Source of the DNA: Rhynchonema sp. JSB1_4
Taxonomy: Eukaryota > Nematoda > Chromadorea > Monhysterida > Xyalidae
Direction of reading: 5' to 3'
NCBI GenBank assembly: GCA_030248065.1
Contig: JASAMV010002937.1
Location: 19,153-83,152 of the forward strand
DNA length: 64,000 nucleotides
The notes under the pieces were generated by a model, which had not been told where the DNA came from, searched no databases, and saw only the letters and a list, made by a program, of their open reading frames with translations. The position numbers and the translations under genes were made by a program. Positions 12,110-23,908 of this stretch are shown in pieces (the stretch's first letter is position 1; each line of letters starts with the position of its first letter).

Positions 12110-12779
12110 AATGGAAAATTGATGTCATCCTCGTCAACGTGTAAGTCGTCAACTTTCTCAAGGCCGTCAACTTAAAGCAGCCCTGAATGAGCGCACGAAT
12201 TATACACGTGATTCGGGCTGAGCTGTCGACGAGAGTTGAGGATGTGAGATGACGACATGAATATAAGCCTGATAATGCAACAAAGTTTTCGATTATTCGT
12301 ACAGTATGAATTGTATTATTTATTACCAATCACCACCGTACTGTATTAGTTGCTGTAAAGTGGTGAATGAAAACGTGCAATGTGTGACGAGAATTACGGT
12401 GCTAAAAAAGCAATGGAGCGAACAAATGCGGTGTGAAAGAAGCAGTGAAACATTCGTTGTTCGGGAATACAGATGTCGCACTTTCATTCAGGGTTGGAAA
12501 AAAATTTTATCCGAGCACCATTTTGAAAAAAAACATAAAACAATATTTGTTTCACGACATGAAAGCTACGGAAAAAAAATTTAATTAGAATAAGTAGCAC
12601 AAGAAAAAATGCGTGGGATGCACCCGGATGCATTTTGCGTCTGGGTGCATCCGACGAGTTCGGCTGCTTTTTGCATCCGATTAGTCGTGCATCACGGAAA
12701 AAATAAGAAAAGAAATTTAATTAACAAGAGAAAAGATAAAAAGATACCAACAGAATATCGAATCGCGAGCCGCCATTTG
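12110..12779. other. Intergenic A/T-rich DNA
   Basis: No supported gene. It has a short hairpin-like stretch near 12125-12245 (CGTCAACGTG, GTCAACTTTC against GTCGACGAGAGTTGAGGATG). A 92-codon frame at 12306-12584 shows no family resemblance. Confidence 0.4.
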
Positions 12780-12950
12780 GGCTGTAATTTATCAGGAAAC
12801 AACAGGTTTCCGAAAAAAGGTGTTAAGAAGCACTGCACACGTGGTGTGAGAGACAACAGCCCATCAGTTCCAGTTCTCGGGAACCCTAACCACTGCGCAG
12901 AGTGGTTCCGGTACCGGAAACAACCCAAACCCGGTCCGAAGATTGCGGTC
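12780..12950. repeat. Partial third copy of the island-arm repeat
   Basis: Carries AACAACAGGTTTCCGAAAAAAGG and CACACGTGGTGTGAGAGACA (the 8.9 kb unit), then GTTCCAGTTCTCGGGAACCC and GGTTCCGGTACCGGAA..AACCCAAACCCGGTCCGAAG, which match the right island arm near 16280-16345 in direct orientation. Confidence 0.65.
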
Positions 12951-13066
12951 TGTGTAGCCTGTATGGCTACAGGGCATTGTGATGCAAACATACTTGAGTG
13001 GCTTAGCTTGAAAGCTTGTTTCCACCTGGACGTTGGTTGATTAAATCATGTGGTGAATGTTAATGC
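12951..13066 (+). repeat. 116-bp direct repeat, copy 1
   Basis: Starts TGTGTAGCCTGTATGGCTAC and ends GTGGTGAATGTTAATGC. It is base-for-base identical, as far as I can read, to 14083-14198, 1132 bp downstream. Confidence 0.9.
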
Positions 13067-14082
13067 GGTGCCTTGGGTTAGTAAAAATGCAAATGTGTCC
13101 AAAAGTCCTTTTCCTCAGGCAGCGACAGCTCGCCCTGTAACTTTCATGTTTTAACGTGCTTCTTTGGAACTTCTCTGTCGATCCAACCCGGATCAAAAGT
13201 TTCAACTTTGCCGTTTACGGTTCGTGTAGTTCTTACCCAACTGTCCTACCCCAACTATTTTCTACTCCTTATTTGAACTTGGTCCGCACTTCTGTGTTTC
13301 CATCAACTTTACTGGTAAGCAGCGCCTTGTCTTTGGCTGCCTCGGCTCGGTCGGAACAATTTCGACATGGGCAAGCAACCAGAGGCTGCGCCACCTTCTA
13401 CAGTCACACACATTTGCTGTACTCTTCTAAGCTATCCTTCGTTTCATTGTAACTTCATTACTTTAAGTCTCTGTGTAACTTCTTTGCTTTCCTGAGAAGT
13501 GTTTGACTGAGTTCTTAGGACAAAGACATCATTATTGTTGTTCAGGCACACATTACCCTTGACGTAAATTAACCATTACTTTTACAGCTTCTAGCCAACA
13601 ACTTCACCTAACCCAATCCCAATTCCGAAAACGAGCTTCATCTCACAGGTAAACAAAATAATCACTTTTACTTTTTCATAACGCCGAACGAAACCAGCGC
13701 GTTATCCTTGCGCACACCACACAACCCCCTTTTTTCTTCTCATATCACCAGTTTTGGTGCATGTCTCGGACATGCGTGATTCATTTTGTCCAAGTTTCAA
13801 TAATTATCATATTTTGTAATTGTTGTGTAAGACCAATAGTAATTTTGTAATTTCACATTTCAACCTCCACGCTCACCCCAACCACACTGGCGAGGATAAC
13901 AACCAACATCATCTTTATGTGCCGCCATGAAACGTGTTCAGCTGCATCATATCATCATATGTATCACTCATCAAAGCCGATGTCTGCTGATTGCAAACCA
14001 GCCACGTTGCCACCAGCCATATAACTGAACAAACTGCCATACAACTTATCAATGTCGTCAGCAACAATGTAATGCGCGGCAG
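13067..14082. other. DNA between the 116-bp direct repeats
   Basis: Pyrimidine-rich on the + strand at ~13150-13660, with no supported exon. A - strand frame at 13915-14157 has a hydrophobic run (LPRITLLLTTLISCMAVCSVIWLVAT), but part of it lies in the direct repeat. I do not call it a gene. Confidence 0.4.
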
Positions 14083-14198
14083 TGTGTAGCCTGTATGGCT
14101 ACAGGGCATTGTGATGCAAACATACTTGAGTGGCTTAGCTTGAAAGCTTGTTTCCACCTGGACGTTGGTTGATTAAATCATGTGGTGAATGTTAATGC
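14083..14198 (+). repeat. 116-bp direct repeat, copy 2
   Basis: Identical to 12951-13066. It ends five bases before the left terminus of the inverted-repeat element at 14204, so the element abuts the repeat boundary. Confidence 0.9.
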
Positions 14199-14203
14199 TG
14201 ATG

Positions 14204-15978
14204 CTCTCTCGTCCCATTCGGAGTGATTCAAAACACTCCGCTGCGGAGTAACACAGAAAAAAAACTACGTGGAGTTTTTTAAACACGCTGCGGAGTGATT
14301 AAGCTCCAACACTCTGATTTTGGAGTGATTGTGAAACACTCCGCTTTGGAAAGCACTCGATAAAGAGAAAAACAAATTTTTTACGCCATTTTGCAGCATT
14401 TTTGAGAAATTTTATTGTTATAATTATTTCTTTTGCGTGTTTATCAGCATTTTGTGTTCCAGCCATTTTATTTATGTTGCGCTACGCTTACTGTCGAAAG
14501 GACCGCTTCACCGCTGTGTCTGGTCTCAACAATCAATCTCACGACCCATAAAAAACAATTCGGCAAACAAGGCATTACCACAAGTGTGGTCAGTTGAGCG
14601 CAAACGGCCAGCCAAGCAAACGTGAGTACACATTAAAGCAGTGTTGTTCCTTGCCCGGAGGGGGAACAGGCGATACCCTCTTTTAAAAGGAGTGATTAAC
14701 AGTCGTACCCACCGGGGGGGGGAGACCGAAATTTGGAGAAAAGACATTTTTCGAGGTCGAAAATTTGGCCCATTTTTGCCCTCCTTGAAGAAACTCTCAA
14801 TAAAAATGGTATTTTGGGGATTTTGACAACATTAACCTAGAAATCACTCATTTCATGCCTAAAAATGCTATTTTAGGCCTAAATTTGCCTATTTTAGGCA
14901 AAAATTAGCCTATTTTAGGCAAAAATTGGGGGAGCAGACGTACCCGGAGAGCGAACAGGGGGGGGGGGGCAGGCGTGCCATGGAAGGGGAACAGACGTAC
15001 CCGAGGGCAGTGTAATTCCTGGTCCGGCGGGGAAATTAGTGTACCTCCCTACTTTTTCGGAGGGGAAATTAGTGTACCTCCATGGGGGGGAAGGGGCGGG
15101 TAGATCCAAAATAAGGAAAAGGCACTTTTTGAGGTTGAAAATTTGATCGATTTTTACCCCTTTTGGGAAAAAATCTTCATAAAAGGGGTATTTTGGCGAG
15201 TTTTTGAGAACATTGACCAGAAAATCACAAATTTTAGGCCTAAAAATGCCCATTTTAGGCCTAAAAATGGCCAGTTTAGGCAAAAATTGGGGAAATTAGT
15301 GTACCCGGAGGGGAAATTAGTGTACTAGTGTACCTTGGTCGGGGAAATTAGTGTACCTTAGGGGGGTCCCCCCTCCCCCCAGGAACTACACTGCCCGAGG
15401 GGGACCCCCTCCTCCCAAGGAACTACATTGCGTTAAAGAACAGGCGGCGTCGACATTTGAGTTTGCATCTCAATTCTGCACCGCCGGGCTCGAAAAACAA
15501 CAATGATGATGACTCAACGGACTCTGGGGGTGGACCCGAAAATGAAGAGCCAAATGAACAGTCTGAACCTTACACTTGCTTTTTGTTAAGTAATGAGTTT
15601 GCTTGCTTGTTTCTAGTGCAGCACTACACATCGTTTTCTCTTTCGTCAAACTCTTGTGCTTAGGAATATGAATATCACAGGATTATAACATGGATTATGG
15701 GATGGTTGTTGTTGTGTGGCTATCTCGAATAAAATTCTGCGTTGATTTTGCTATTTGTTGTTGCTTTCTGACCGGAATCATTTTCGAGAACAGAACAAAA
15801 GAAAACACTCCGCAGAAGTGTTTTATCACCTGCTGTTGAAAGCACTCCGCGCCAGCCAAACCACTCCCGATTCGGAGTGGTCCTTAGCACTCCTTGGAGT
15901 GATCAAAACACTCCGGCGGGTATTGCTCGTTTTTAACACTCCGCGGAGTGCTGAAATCACTCCAATGGAACGAGAGAG
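14204..15978. mobile_element. Non-autonomous TIR element with GGAGTG subterminal repeats
   Basis: Left end CTCTCTCGTCCCATTCGGAG mirrors the right end CTCCAATGGAACGAGAGAG. Both ends carry many copies of CACTCCGC/GCGGAGTG spaced over ~150 bp, typical of cut-and-paste DNA transposons with subterminal repeats. The interior (14640-15430) holds a degenerate tandem duplication: blocks at ~14735-14940 and ~15110-15300 each run from a GAGGT(C/T)GAAAATTTG segment through a TTTTAGGCCTAAAAATG array. G-rich runs and repeated GGGGAAATTAGTGTACC follow. No transposase frame. I found no clear target-site duplication. Confidence 0.75.
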
Positions 15979-16221
15979 TGTGTGGGTTGATGGTTGAGCT
16001 TGTGTTGGATGTGCTTTTACTTTTATTCTTCATTCGTTTCAATATGCCTGGATAAACTTACGTGCCTGAGCGCAGTGGTTTCCTAACCGTTTGGACGACA
16101 TATCCATACGAAGATGGGGGACGACATATCCTTCATATCAACACCTGCGTGGCGGGGCGCTATGCATCTAGGCTAATGAACGAATCACCACGGGCGAGCC
16201 ATACACGGTCGACCAGACCAA

Positions 16222-16758
16222 CAATCCGTGCAAGTTTGGTTGGAATTGACTAATCCTATCGGTCTGGAAATCAGTTCCAGTTCCCGGGAACCCGAAGCGT
16301 TGCACAGGGTGGTTCCGGTGCCGGAACCAACCTAAGCCCGGTCCGAAGATTGCTGTCGACTAGACCAACAATCGCTGCTAATTTGGTTGGAATTCACCAA
16401 CACTATCGGCCTAGGAATCAGTTCCAGCTCCTGGAACCGAAACCTCGAAATCAACGGTTCCAGCTCCGGTACCGATCTGTAAGGTGAAAAATCGAATCCC
16501 CGTGATCCGATAACCCCACATAGTGATTTTCAGCTAAATTTGAAACGTTCGTTCATTTCTTGAGCAACTTCAGCTTACCATTTGGACCCCAGAGCCGGAA
16601 CTTTTGGCCGTTTTTTCACTTCTAAAAGTTGCACCAATCGATTCAGCACACCAAAAAACGTAATATCCGCTCATATTGAGAAAAAAATTTTTGTCCGTTA
16701 TGACCCAAAAAATGGCATTTTTCAGAAATGCCGCTGTGACCCGATACCTTTGCTCATG
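16222..16758 (-). repeat. Right arm of 8.5 kb inverted-repeat island
   Basis: Reverse complement of 8208-8742. The terminal GACCCGATACCTTTGCTCATG mirrors the left-arm start. Some point differences and small indels are visible, so the duplication is not recent. Confidence 0.75.
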
Positions 16759-17093
16759 TTTGCTTCACACTCACCACAAAGGAACCAACGTGTTGGGTCT
16801 CTTTTCAAATTGCAATAAAACATTTAAAAAGCCGAGTTTCCTGGTAAAGTATTTTTTTTGCATATGTCTGGTCGTCTTCGCCGCAAATGTACTGTATTTC
16901 CTTAACTGCGTTGGGTCGTTGTGGTCCTTTGGGTCTTTTTGTTTGACAAGGGACACGCATGTATACGTAGTTGTGACAGACCGACCGCGCTCAGCATAAA
17001 TGGTGACCATTCTTTGTTGAAAACCAAGGCGAACGGGTTGTGAGCATATACATAGCTATGAAGAAGGCACACAGTATTTTGCATTGCTGCACA

Positions 17094-17165
17094 ATGTACT
17101 GAGTGCAGTAATGTTGGTCTGTTTCGCCCTGCTTTCGCAGTCAGACCGAGGCGCCAGGGCTCGTC
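17094..17165 (+). repeat. 72-bp conserved stem-loop repeat, copy 1
   Basis: TGTACTGAGTGCAGTAATG, then GGTCTG...CAGTCAGACC, then GAGGCGCCAGGGCTCGTCA. Only about three substitutions separate it from 33473-33544, while the surrounding DNA is unrelated. The core can fold (GGTCTG with CAGACC). Confidence 0.75.
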
Positions 17166-17167
17166 AC

Positions 17168-17420
17168 CGCGTCTTTGATAAGTCGTTCACAATCTTGTGC
17201 TGTTGAAATGCAATCCAATTTATTGAGAACTACACCAGTCCACTGATCTAACTTGAACTGTATCTCGGTCAGTGCGTCCCTTGGACAGTCACTTCGCGGG
17301 TCGTAGGGATCTTTGATGAACCCGTGATTCGTGCCAAACAAGTCAATCGGTCCTTCAACATTGCAACCAACGGCACGATCGATGTTCGCATTGAACGGCT
17401 TGCAACAGTGCAGTTGCAGC
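17168..17420 (-). CDS. Unassigned Cys-rich exon
   Basis: A - strand block opens after a TTGCAG acceptor (exon end 17420) and stays open to a weak GTGACG donor at 17167. The ~84-residue peptide has six cysteines (LHCCKPF, VGCN, SDCP, LDC, QDC) and reads like an extracellular domain, but I recognise no family. No neighbouring exon was found. Beyond the donor the frame runs into the stem-loop repeat and stops. It could be one exon of an undetected gene or a remnant. Confidence 0.3.
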
Positions 17421-17573
17421 CTGCAATATGTAGGTCGGGTGAAACATCAGTTCGTCACGTTGGCGTATTGATATTTCAGAACAACTAATGTTGGTGTTGT
17501 GTTGCATTGTCCTATTCATTGGTCAGCAAATGCAGGTGACACTAACTGACTGCACATGGTTTTGTAATTTATG

Positions 17574-17985
17574 AACATGGCGGGCAGTGTACGGGTTATA
17601 TGAAAATGACGGGCAGTGTGCGGGTTCTATGAAAATGACGGGCAATCTACGGGTTTTATGAAAATGATGGGCAGTGTACCGGTTTTATGAAAATGACGGG
17701 CAGTGTACGGGCTTTATGAAAATAATGGGCAGTGTACGGGTTTTATGAAAATGACGGACAGTGTATGGGTTCTATGAAAATGACGGGCAATGTACGGGTT
17801 TTATGAAAATGATGGGCAGTGTACGGGTTTTCTGAAAATGACGGGCAGTGTACGGGCTTTATGAAAATGATGGGCAGTGTTCGGGTTTTATGAAAATGAC
17901 GGGCAGTGTACGGGCTTTATGAAAATGACGGGCAGTGTACGTGTTTTTATGAAAATGACGAGCAGTGTACGGGTTTCGATCCGTG
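17574..17985 (+). repeat. 29-bp minisatellite, ~14 copies
   Basis: Consensus TGAAAATGACGGGCAGTGTA followed by CGGGTTTTA. Units vary at a few positions (GAC/GAT, TTTTA/CTTTA) and one unit is 30 bp. The array is direct and uninterrupted. Confidence 0.95.
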
Positions 17986-20900
17986 TCCCGCGTTGAGTGA
18001 ATCCCACGTTAAATGACCCTGCCCTTCAGTAAGCACTGAAATATCCAAACTTTAACAAAAAATACGTGCTCAGTCCATCACCAACGTTCTATTCCCTTGA
18101 TTGTAGCGCGACGTAATGGATCTCACAAATTCGCCCGGTTTGGCACAATTGTGTTTTTCGTCTCGAAATCGTAATGTTTCATTTTTGATGAACACACGCT
18201 CCGCTACACGACAGTCGCGCTCGCTGACACGCTGCGAGAAGATGAAGAATAATTATATGCATTTGAAAAAGCTTGAAATTTAAAAAATGTTGGAAAGTTT
18301 ATAAAAATATTCTTTTATGTACCAAAAGAGGATCGGTTGTGTGCGCGATACTTCGACAGAATGCGTGTACCTGAAAGATATGGTGAGGAAGTTTAGGCTT
18401 GCGTGTGATTCCCTCTAATTATCGACAGTGTCCGGTTGTGTCTTATGCGGCGAAGTCCTACAAAAAGCGGGCAGGTCGAGAATGTGTTGCTGTTGACATA
18501 ATGTACTTCGACATTGTGGATGCAGCTCGTTATAGAGACAGGAACCATGTGTGTACGCCGCGCTAAATCGTCCGTCCTATGTGTGTATGTTCGCACCAAA
18601 CGCGTGGCACTTCATTCTGGGGCTTCACGCTGTCGCCTCCCACTCCCCTATACGTACCTGTGCATCGGTGCCATCTATCTCCGATTGATGCACCCTCGTC
18701 TTAATGCCTCCGATCGATCGACGTCGATTGCACTGCAGCACCCAGTCCTCGAACGCGTCACCTGCGGGTACACAGTGCTCGAAACTGGATCCCGATACAG
18801 ATTCCGAAATCCCTATCCGGAGAATTTCAATCCCGAAATCCCGATCCCGATTAATTCTCCGGATCCCGGTCCCGACCCGGAATAATTCTTGTTTTTCAAA
18901 TCTCAAATCCGAATTGGATTCCAAATAGCTTATTTGGCAGACTCCTGTGTACGGTGTGCCAGCCACTAGTGATCCCTATGCAGCTGAAATCAAAAACGAT
19001 ATTTCACTCTCAAACATGCCCTTAAATACTATCACTAGCGAACTTTCTTTACGGTCGTAGGAGAAGCCGGTCCAGATTTTACTAACTATCAAGGGGTTGT
19101 ATTCCATAAATTTTGTAAATTCATCAATGAAGAAACACTAAATTCTCATTTATATTTTCTCAACAGACCCTTTTCAAAGCGGATCCTTTCACTCACCTAA
19201 TGGTCTTTCAGCGGGAGGGGCGAAATTCGGGCCAACCAGCTCCACTAACGGTTCCGCATCTGAGAATCTTTCCAACAAAATCTCGAACAACGAAAAGACG
19301 AGTATTGCACGAGGTTGTCTCATAACTCAATTTACGCAATTGTTTATGGCAGTGAATAAAGTCAATTTTAAAAAAATTCGTGACGTGCCTGCAGCTAAGC
19401 ACACAGTTTCGTGATTCAGCACTGAGTTTATTTGTTACGTAATATTGAGAAGCAAAAACTTCCGTTCACGTGCGGTGCAGTCTGGATGATTTTTTAAAAG
19501 CTATTAGGGACCCTTTTCAAAAAAAAGATACAAATGTTTGTGTGCAATTTTGTGTACCCAAAATTATATGTGCGTGCTGGCTTGAATAACGATATTACGT
19601 TTAATAAAAATCATGTGCATAATGATGCTTGCAAATATCTTGTCAATTTTACTCCGCAAAACTTTCACAAATCCATAATTCTGTGCTGCCCAGCTGCACC
19701 AGACAAACACAGTCATTGCGGGGTATTTCTATTGCGCATGCAAAAACGTCTACACTCACACACACACACACGCACACAAAACCGCAATAATAATCTGCTG
19801 GTTGTTTTGAGTGTAATTTGTTCGAGAGAAGCGCGACATAGTCTTTCCTGTTTTTCTTGGTCCACGGAACACGAATATGCCCAACCAACTCGTAGTTGGG
19901 GCCGAGATTCTGCGTTTAGACACAGCTGTGTTTTCGAATATAAAGAGAATAGAAAATGTGTAATAAATAATCAAAGGAATGTGACCCGAAACGTTTCACA
20001 TGCTTGTGAGCATCTTGCTGGTGCGTTGCCACAATGTTGGATTCAATTTTTTTTAATTATTGAGCCATTTTAACTTCGTCGAATGTTTAGATTTTTTTTA
20101 AATTTACTTTGTTATTTATGATCACAAAAATTTCGGTTCAGTTATCGAACTTTAAATTATAAGTACAATTTGATTACACTTGAGAATATGGGAACAGTTG
20201 ATACCGATTGTATGTTTACAACCAGGCCAGGTGACACAAGTTTACGATGCCCGCATACCGGCGGTCGTCGGGCAAACTCCGCTTCCCGGAGGAAGAAGGC
20301 TTACACTTGCACCATATAAATAAAGAATGTGCATGTAAAGTTCATTTACGATCCAAATAATAAGGATGACATATGGTAGACCCCAATGACACCTAACCTA
20401 TCGCCACAACACCTCCAAACAGTCGATATTTCACGCCAATGAGACTGGGAGCCAATACAGTTCCCTGCCAATGAAATCATTGGGGATATGTCGTTTATGT
20501 TCCAGAAACATGCGCTCATTTGATTCGGTTTTTTTATGACTTGGTTATTCGCATAACTAATCTGCCATAAAAGCGCTGAGTTTGACAATATGATTTTTTC
20601 CATTAATAGAACATTGAGTTCCTTGATTGACTATCGTCAACAGATGCATTTGAAGTGGATGTAAAAAGTTGGATCGCATGGTGGTAGGTGGTACTATCTC
20701 TCAGTAACAGCATCAAAATAATAACAAACATAACCATAACAAAATAATGTTCAGGTCTTCGGTACAGCAAAGTTCCATTCAATAGGGCGAATAGAGCTAC
20801 GTAGGTGAATTGTCAAACAATAACAATACGAAATGCCTTATAAGCCCGGTCTAATATGACAGCCGTCAACTCTCGTCGTCGCGCTGACTAGCTAGCGCGT

Positions 20901-21420
20901 GACATTGGACACCTCACAACTGGATATGGTCTGCGCCAACACATTCAATGATGACAGCAGCCACGAATGAGGGCGAGCGAATAATGAATGAATGGAAAAA
21001 ATTGGAAAAATTTCGACAAAAATACAGCCCGAAACGTTAGAGTTCATTTGCCACAGGCGAGCACTGTGTGGCGTGTGTGGTGGGAGCAATGCGCTGCAAC
21101 GCAAAACATACAGTATACGTGGACGACCGGATTTGATGACGAGAGTCGACGATCTCAGCTCACGACAGTAAATATAAGTTGCTTGTTCAATTGCCAAACA
21201 ATAAAGTAACAAAGAATGTCTTGGAAACAGAAACCCGGTGTTCAACAACAAAAAACGATATTCACGTGACGATACACATCGCATAGGTTGCCAAGCAATC
21301 AATTTTGGTGGGTTCTGAGTTCCACGGCATCCCAAACAACCTGAGTCGATCATTTGCAGTATTCTGAAGCGGGCGACGCAGCCAGCTAAAGTGAAGCCTC
21401 CGTCAGACAAGGGGAGCACG
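17986..21420. other. Gene-poor intergenic region
   Basis: No supported gene. Features seen: a degenerate (ATCCCG)n tract at ~18786-18895 containing the palindromic CCGGAGAATT / AATTCTCCGG pair, a short CA-type microsatellite near 19760, and long A/T stretches. The + strand frame at 19534-20073 is open for 179 codons but is low-complexity, crosses the microsatellite and resembles nothing known. A GC-rich patch at 20225-20310 (GATGCCCGCATACCGG...CCGCTTCCCGGAGG) stands out from A/T-rich surroundings without an obvious identity. Confidence 0.4.
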
Positions 21421-23908
21421 ATGATTGGCTTATTGATGTTCATCAATTTGGCGACTTCGCCAATCGGGGCAACGACGGTTGAAGGTCAGCTATGGAAGTT
21501 TCAGTGATTCAGTCGTTGGTATCCATCAATTCCCAACGATTGCCAACGCAGAACACTCTCACCGCTTGCAGAATTTCGATCGCGTTGCGTCGCCTACGGG
21601 TATCACAAGTTGCTGGACGACACAAACGAACAGCTGATCTGCTACGTATGGCATCAGGGAGCGCAATACATGTTCCAAAATTACCACTCAGCCTTGGAGT
21701 TCTGTCGAACCGGTGCAGTTCGCGGCCTCGGAGCCGGACAACTGTTGCGTGTGAACTGGCCGAATGCAACATTCGTTAGGGAAATGTTGTATGGTTGGAT
21801 GGGGTCATATTCGGTGAGTGCGCCAGACACAATTGTATTTTGCGCGAATTATGCGCGGAAAAGCGTCCAGCAGTTGCCCTTTGATCAGACCAGAGTAAAC
21901 AACATTGATGAGCGTTGGATGGTTCAGTGCGGGGTGTGGATAAGATTCAGCGGTAAACAATAATTTGCAATGCGTAAGCATACACTGCAGCTACTATGGG
22001 TAGATAGAACTGGAAATATTTCTGGAGCAAGTTTTTTATTCAGGTACATTTCGTATGTCAGAAAACTAGAAATATTTCCAGCTTTAGAACATATGCGCCC
22101 CCTAACGCAACTGATATTCGACAGATATAATGTTAAATAATTGTTGTATCTAAGTTGTATATCTCTGCAATATGTTCATACAAAATCAAATAGATAAAAA
22201 AAAAAGCAAAAAAAATATTGTGAAACGTTATGCTCCACTTTATATCTACGTGAAATATTCCAAGCAGACCACAAATCACTACCCCCGAAACGCCCGTTTG
22301 CACTTTACATATAATATTGCCCACAACAGACAGAAACTCATTAAGCAGACCGTTTGCACTTCATGCCCGCAACACAGCTCATCGCCGCCAAGTTAAAGCA
22401 CCAAACAAACAGCACCCGCAGTGACACTCCACAAGCTTATTGTTGATAAAAAAAGAACAAGATTCAAAACAAAGACACACAGTCAAAAGCGAACGACAAA
22501 AAGAGCAAAATGAATAAGTAAACATATACCCCGAACCTTCTCCGCACTCGGCGAAGCGCCGAGCAGGTACCAATTTTTCACGTGTACATTTTCTTGTTGT
22601 GTTGCATGGTGTCCATATTATGTGCCATACCAACTTTGAAGACAAATCAATTGGCGTGGACTTTTAAAACGCGTAGACAAATTTCGGTTGAGCTGAATTT
22701 TGCAATGAAGCTGGCGGTGCACTAATTTTGATCGGCGCGAAAGCTGTTGATTTCGTCCAAGGGAGCCTTGGGTGGAATTTTCGAAACGGTGTAAAGGTCA
22801 GTTGGGCGTAAAGGTCGGCGTAAAGTTCGGTCGAAAGCTCGGTCAGCGTAGCTCGGTGTAAACGTGAAACATTGCCTGAAACAAAACCCCACAACCCCCC
22901 CCCCACGCTGTTCATTCCGTCCAAGGGAATATAATCTTTTACGCTGGTCGAAATTAGTGGGCCAGTTCTCAAAATGTTGCAAAATACAGCGCAACAGAAA
23001 TTTGCCCATGCCATGCGCACGAGAGGTATGTGGATTTGCCTTCAAAGTTGATACAACCCGAAACTATAGCTAATGCTGATCTCAGTGGATCTGGACGGCG
23101 GCCCAACGATTTCACTGGACGAGCAGCAACACAGCAGCGGGCTGGTTTTGGTATGACAACATCACGCGACCAGCCATCCCACTGGGCGCAGTCAGATGGA
23201 GTCCCGGACAGCCACTGGAACACAATTGTTCTACGACTGTCGGCACGGACTCGGAGTATTGGCTGTTTGACGACAAATGCGACAACGACGGTACCTTTTT
23301 CAAAACAATCTGTGAATACTGTGAGTCTTTGAATTTGCGGTTGGCCGTGGAATTATATGAATATGAATATCACCTATAAACATGAACACATAAATATTAC
23401 GAATTTATCTGAAGACTACAACTTTGGCAAAGAATGCGCCGCCGAGTCCACCCAGTGCGATACTTGTGAGTTGGTCATATTTGGTTGGGGCGGGCATTTA
23501 GCTCCAGTCATTACTGGGTAGCCATGTCGTTCAAAGAGCCAAAGACAACACCTTAGAAAATCCCGGCTTCTCTTTCAGACCATTATTCGCGTTTTGCATT
23601 GCTACGTCAGACCGAAGGCACGAACGCGATACAGGCGAATCACACAAATATTGAGACGGAGATAAAGTGTGCGCTATTGTGTCACAGAGACTGTCGATGT
23701 GTAGCATTAACCTACAAAGGTGTCGATTCAGATGGAGATTTAGTTTTGTCATAGTTGCTGCTGATGCGCATGAGGATTGAACACGTGATTTGACTTGAAC
23801 GCTTCTTCAGCTGACACACACGAGTGCCTGCTGCACAGGGCCAATCCGAGTGATCAATGTTTTACGACGAAGAAGAACCCAAACGCGATCATGTACACTG
23901 AAGAATAG
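21421..23908 (+). CDS. Secreted C-type lectin with PAN/apple-like tail (6 exons)
   Basis: Exons 21421-21484, 21572-21813, 23086-23320, 23415-23465, 23579-23719, 23811-23908 (TAG 23906-23908). All phases join and sum to 831 nt (276 residues). The ATG was chosen because MIGLLMFINLATSPIGATT is a good signal peptide. Residues ~22-180 form a C-type lectin domain: an early ALEFCRTGAV helix region, WIWTAAQRF at 103, then WSPGQP at 140-145 with the following Cys150, YWLFDDKC (Cys167) and FFKTICEY (Cys178). QP in the WxPGQP position resembles galactose-type (QPD) loops, but the next residue is Leu rather than Asp, so calcium and sugar binding are uncertain. Residues ~200-276 have C..C..C.C spacing (KCALLCHRDCRCVALTY, ECLLH, QC), as in PAN/apple domains. 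The product is likely extracellular glycan recognition. Intron 2 carries a half foldback element. Confidence 0.85.
22770..22878 (+). mobile_element. Half foldback MITE, family A copy 4
   Basis: Starts GGGTGGAATTTTCGAAACGG and continues GTGTAAAGGTCAGTTGGGCG to GAAACATTGCCTG, matching the left arm of 5492-5700. The right arm is absent. It lies inside intron 2 of the lectin gene. Confidence 0.8.

Noticed and set aside
17574..17985. CRISPR-like array
   Set aside because: Units are contiguous 29-mers without spacers in a eukaryotic sequence, so this is a minisatellite.
19534..20073. 179-codon open frame
   Set aside because: Low complexity, crosses a CA-type microsatellite, no domain, atypical codon use. 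Most likely chance in A/T-rich DNA.
20225..20310. Possible rRNA or snRNA fragment in a GC-rich patch
   Set aside because: No match by eye to 5S, U-snRNA or spliced-leader consensus features.
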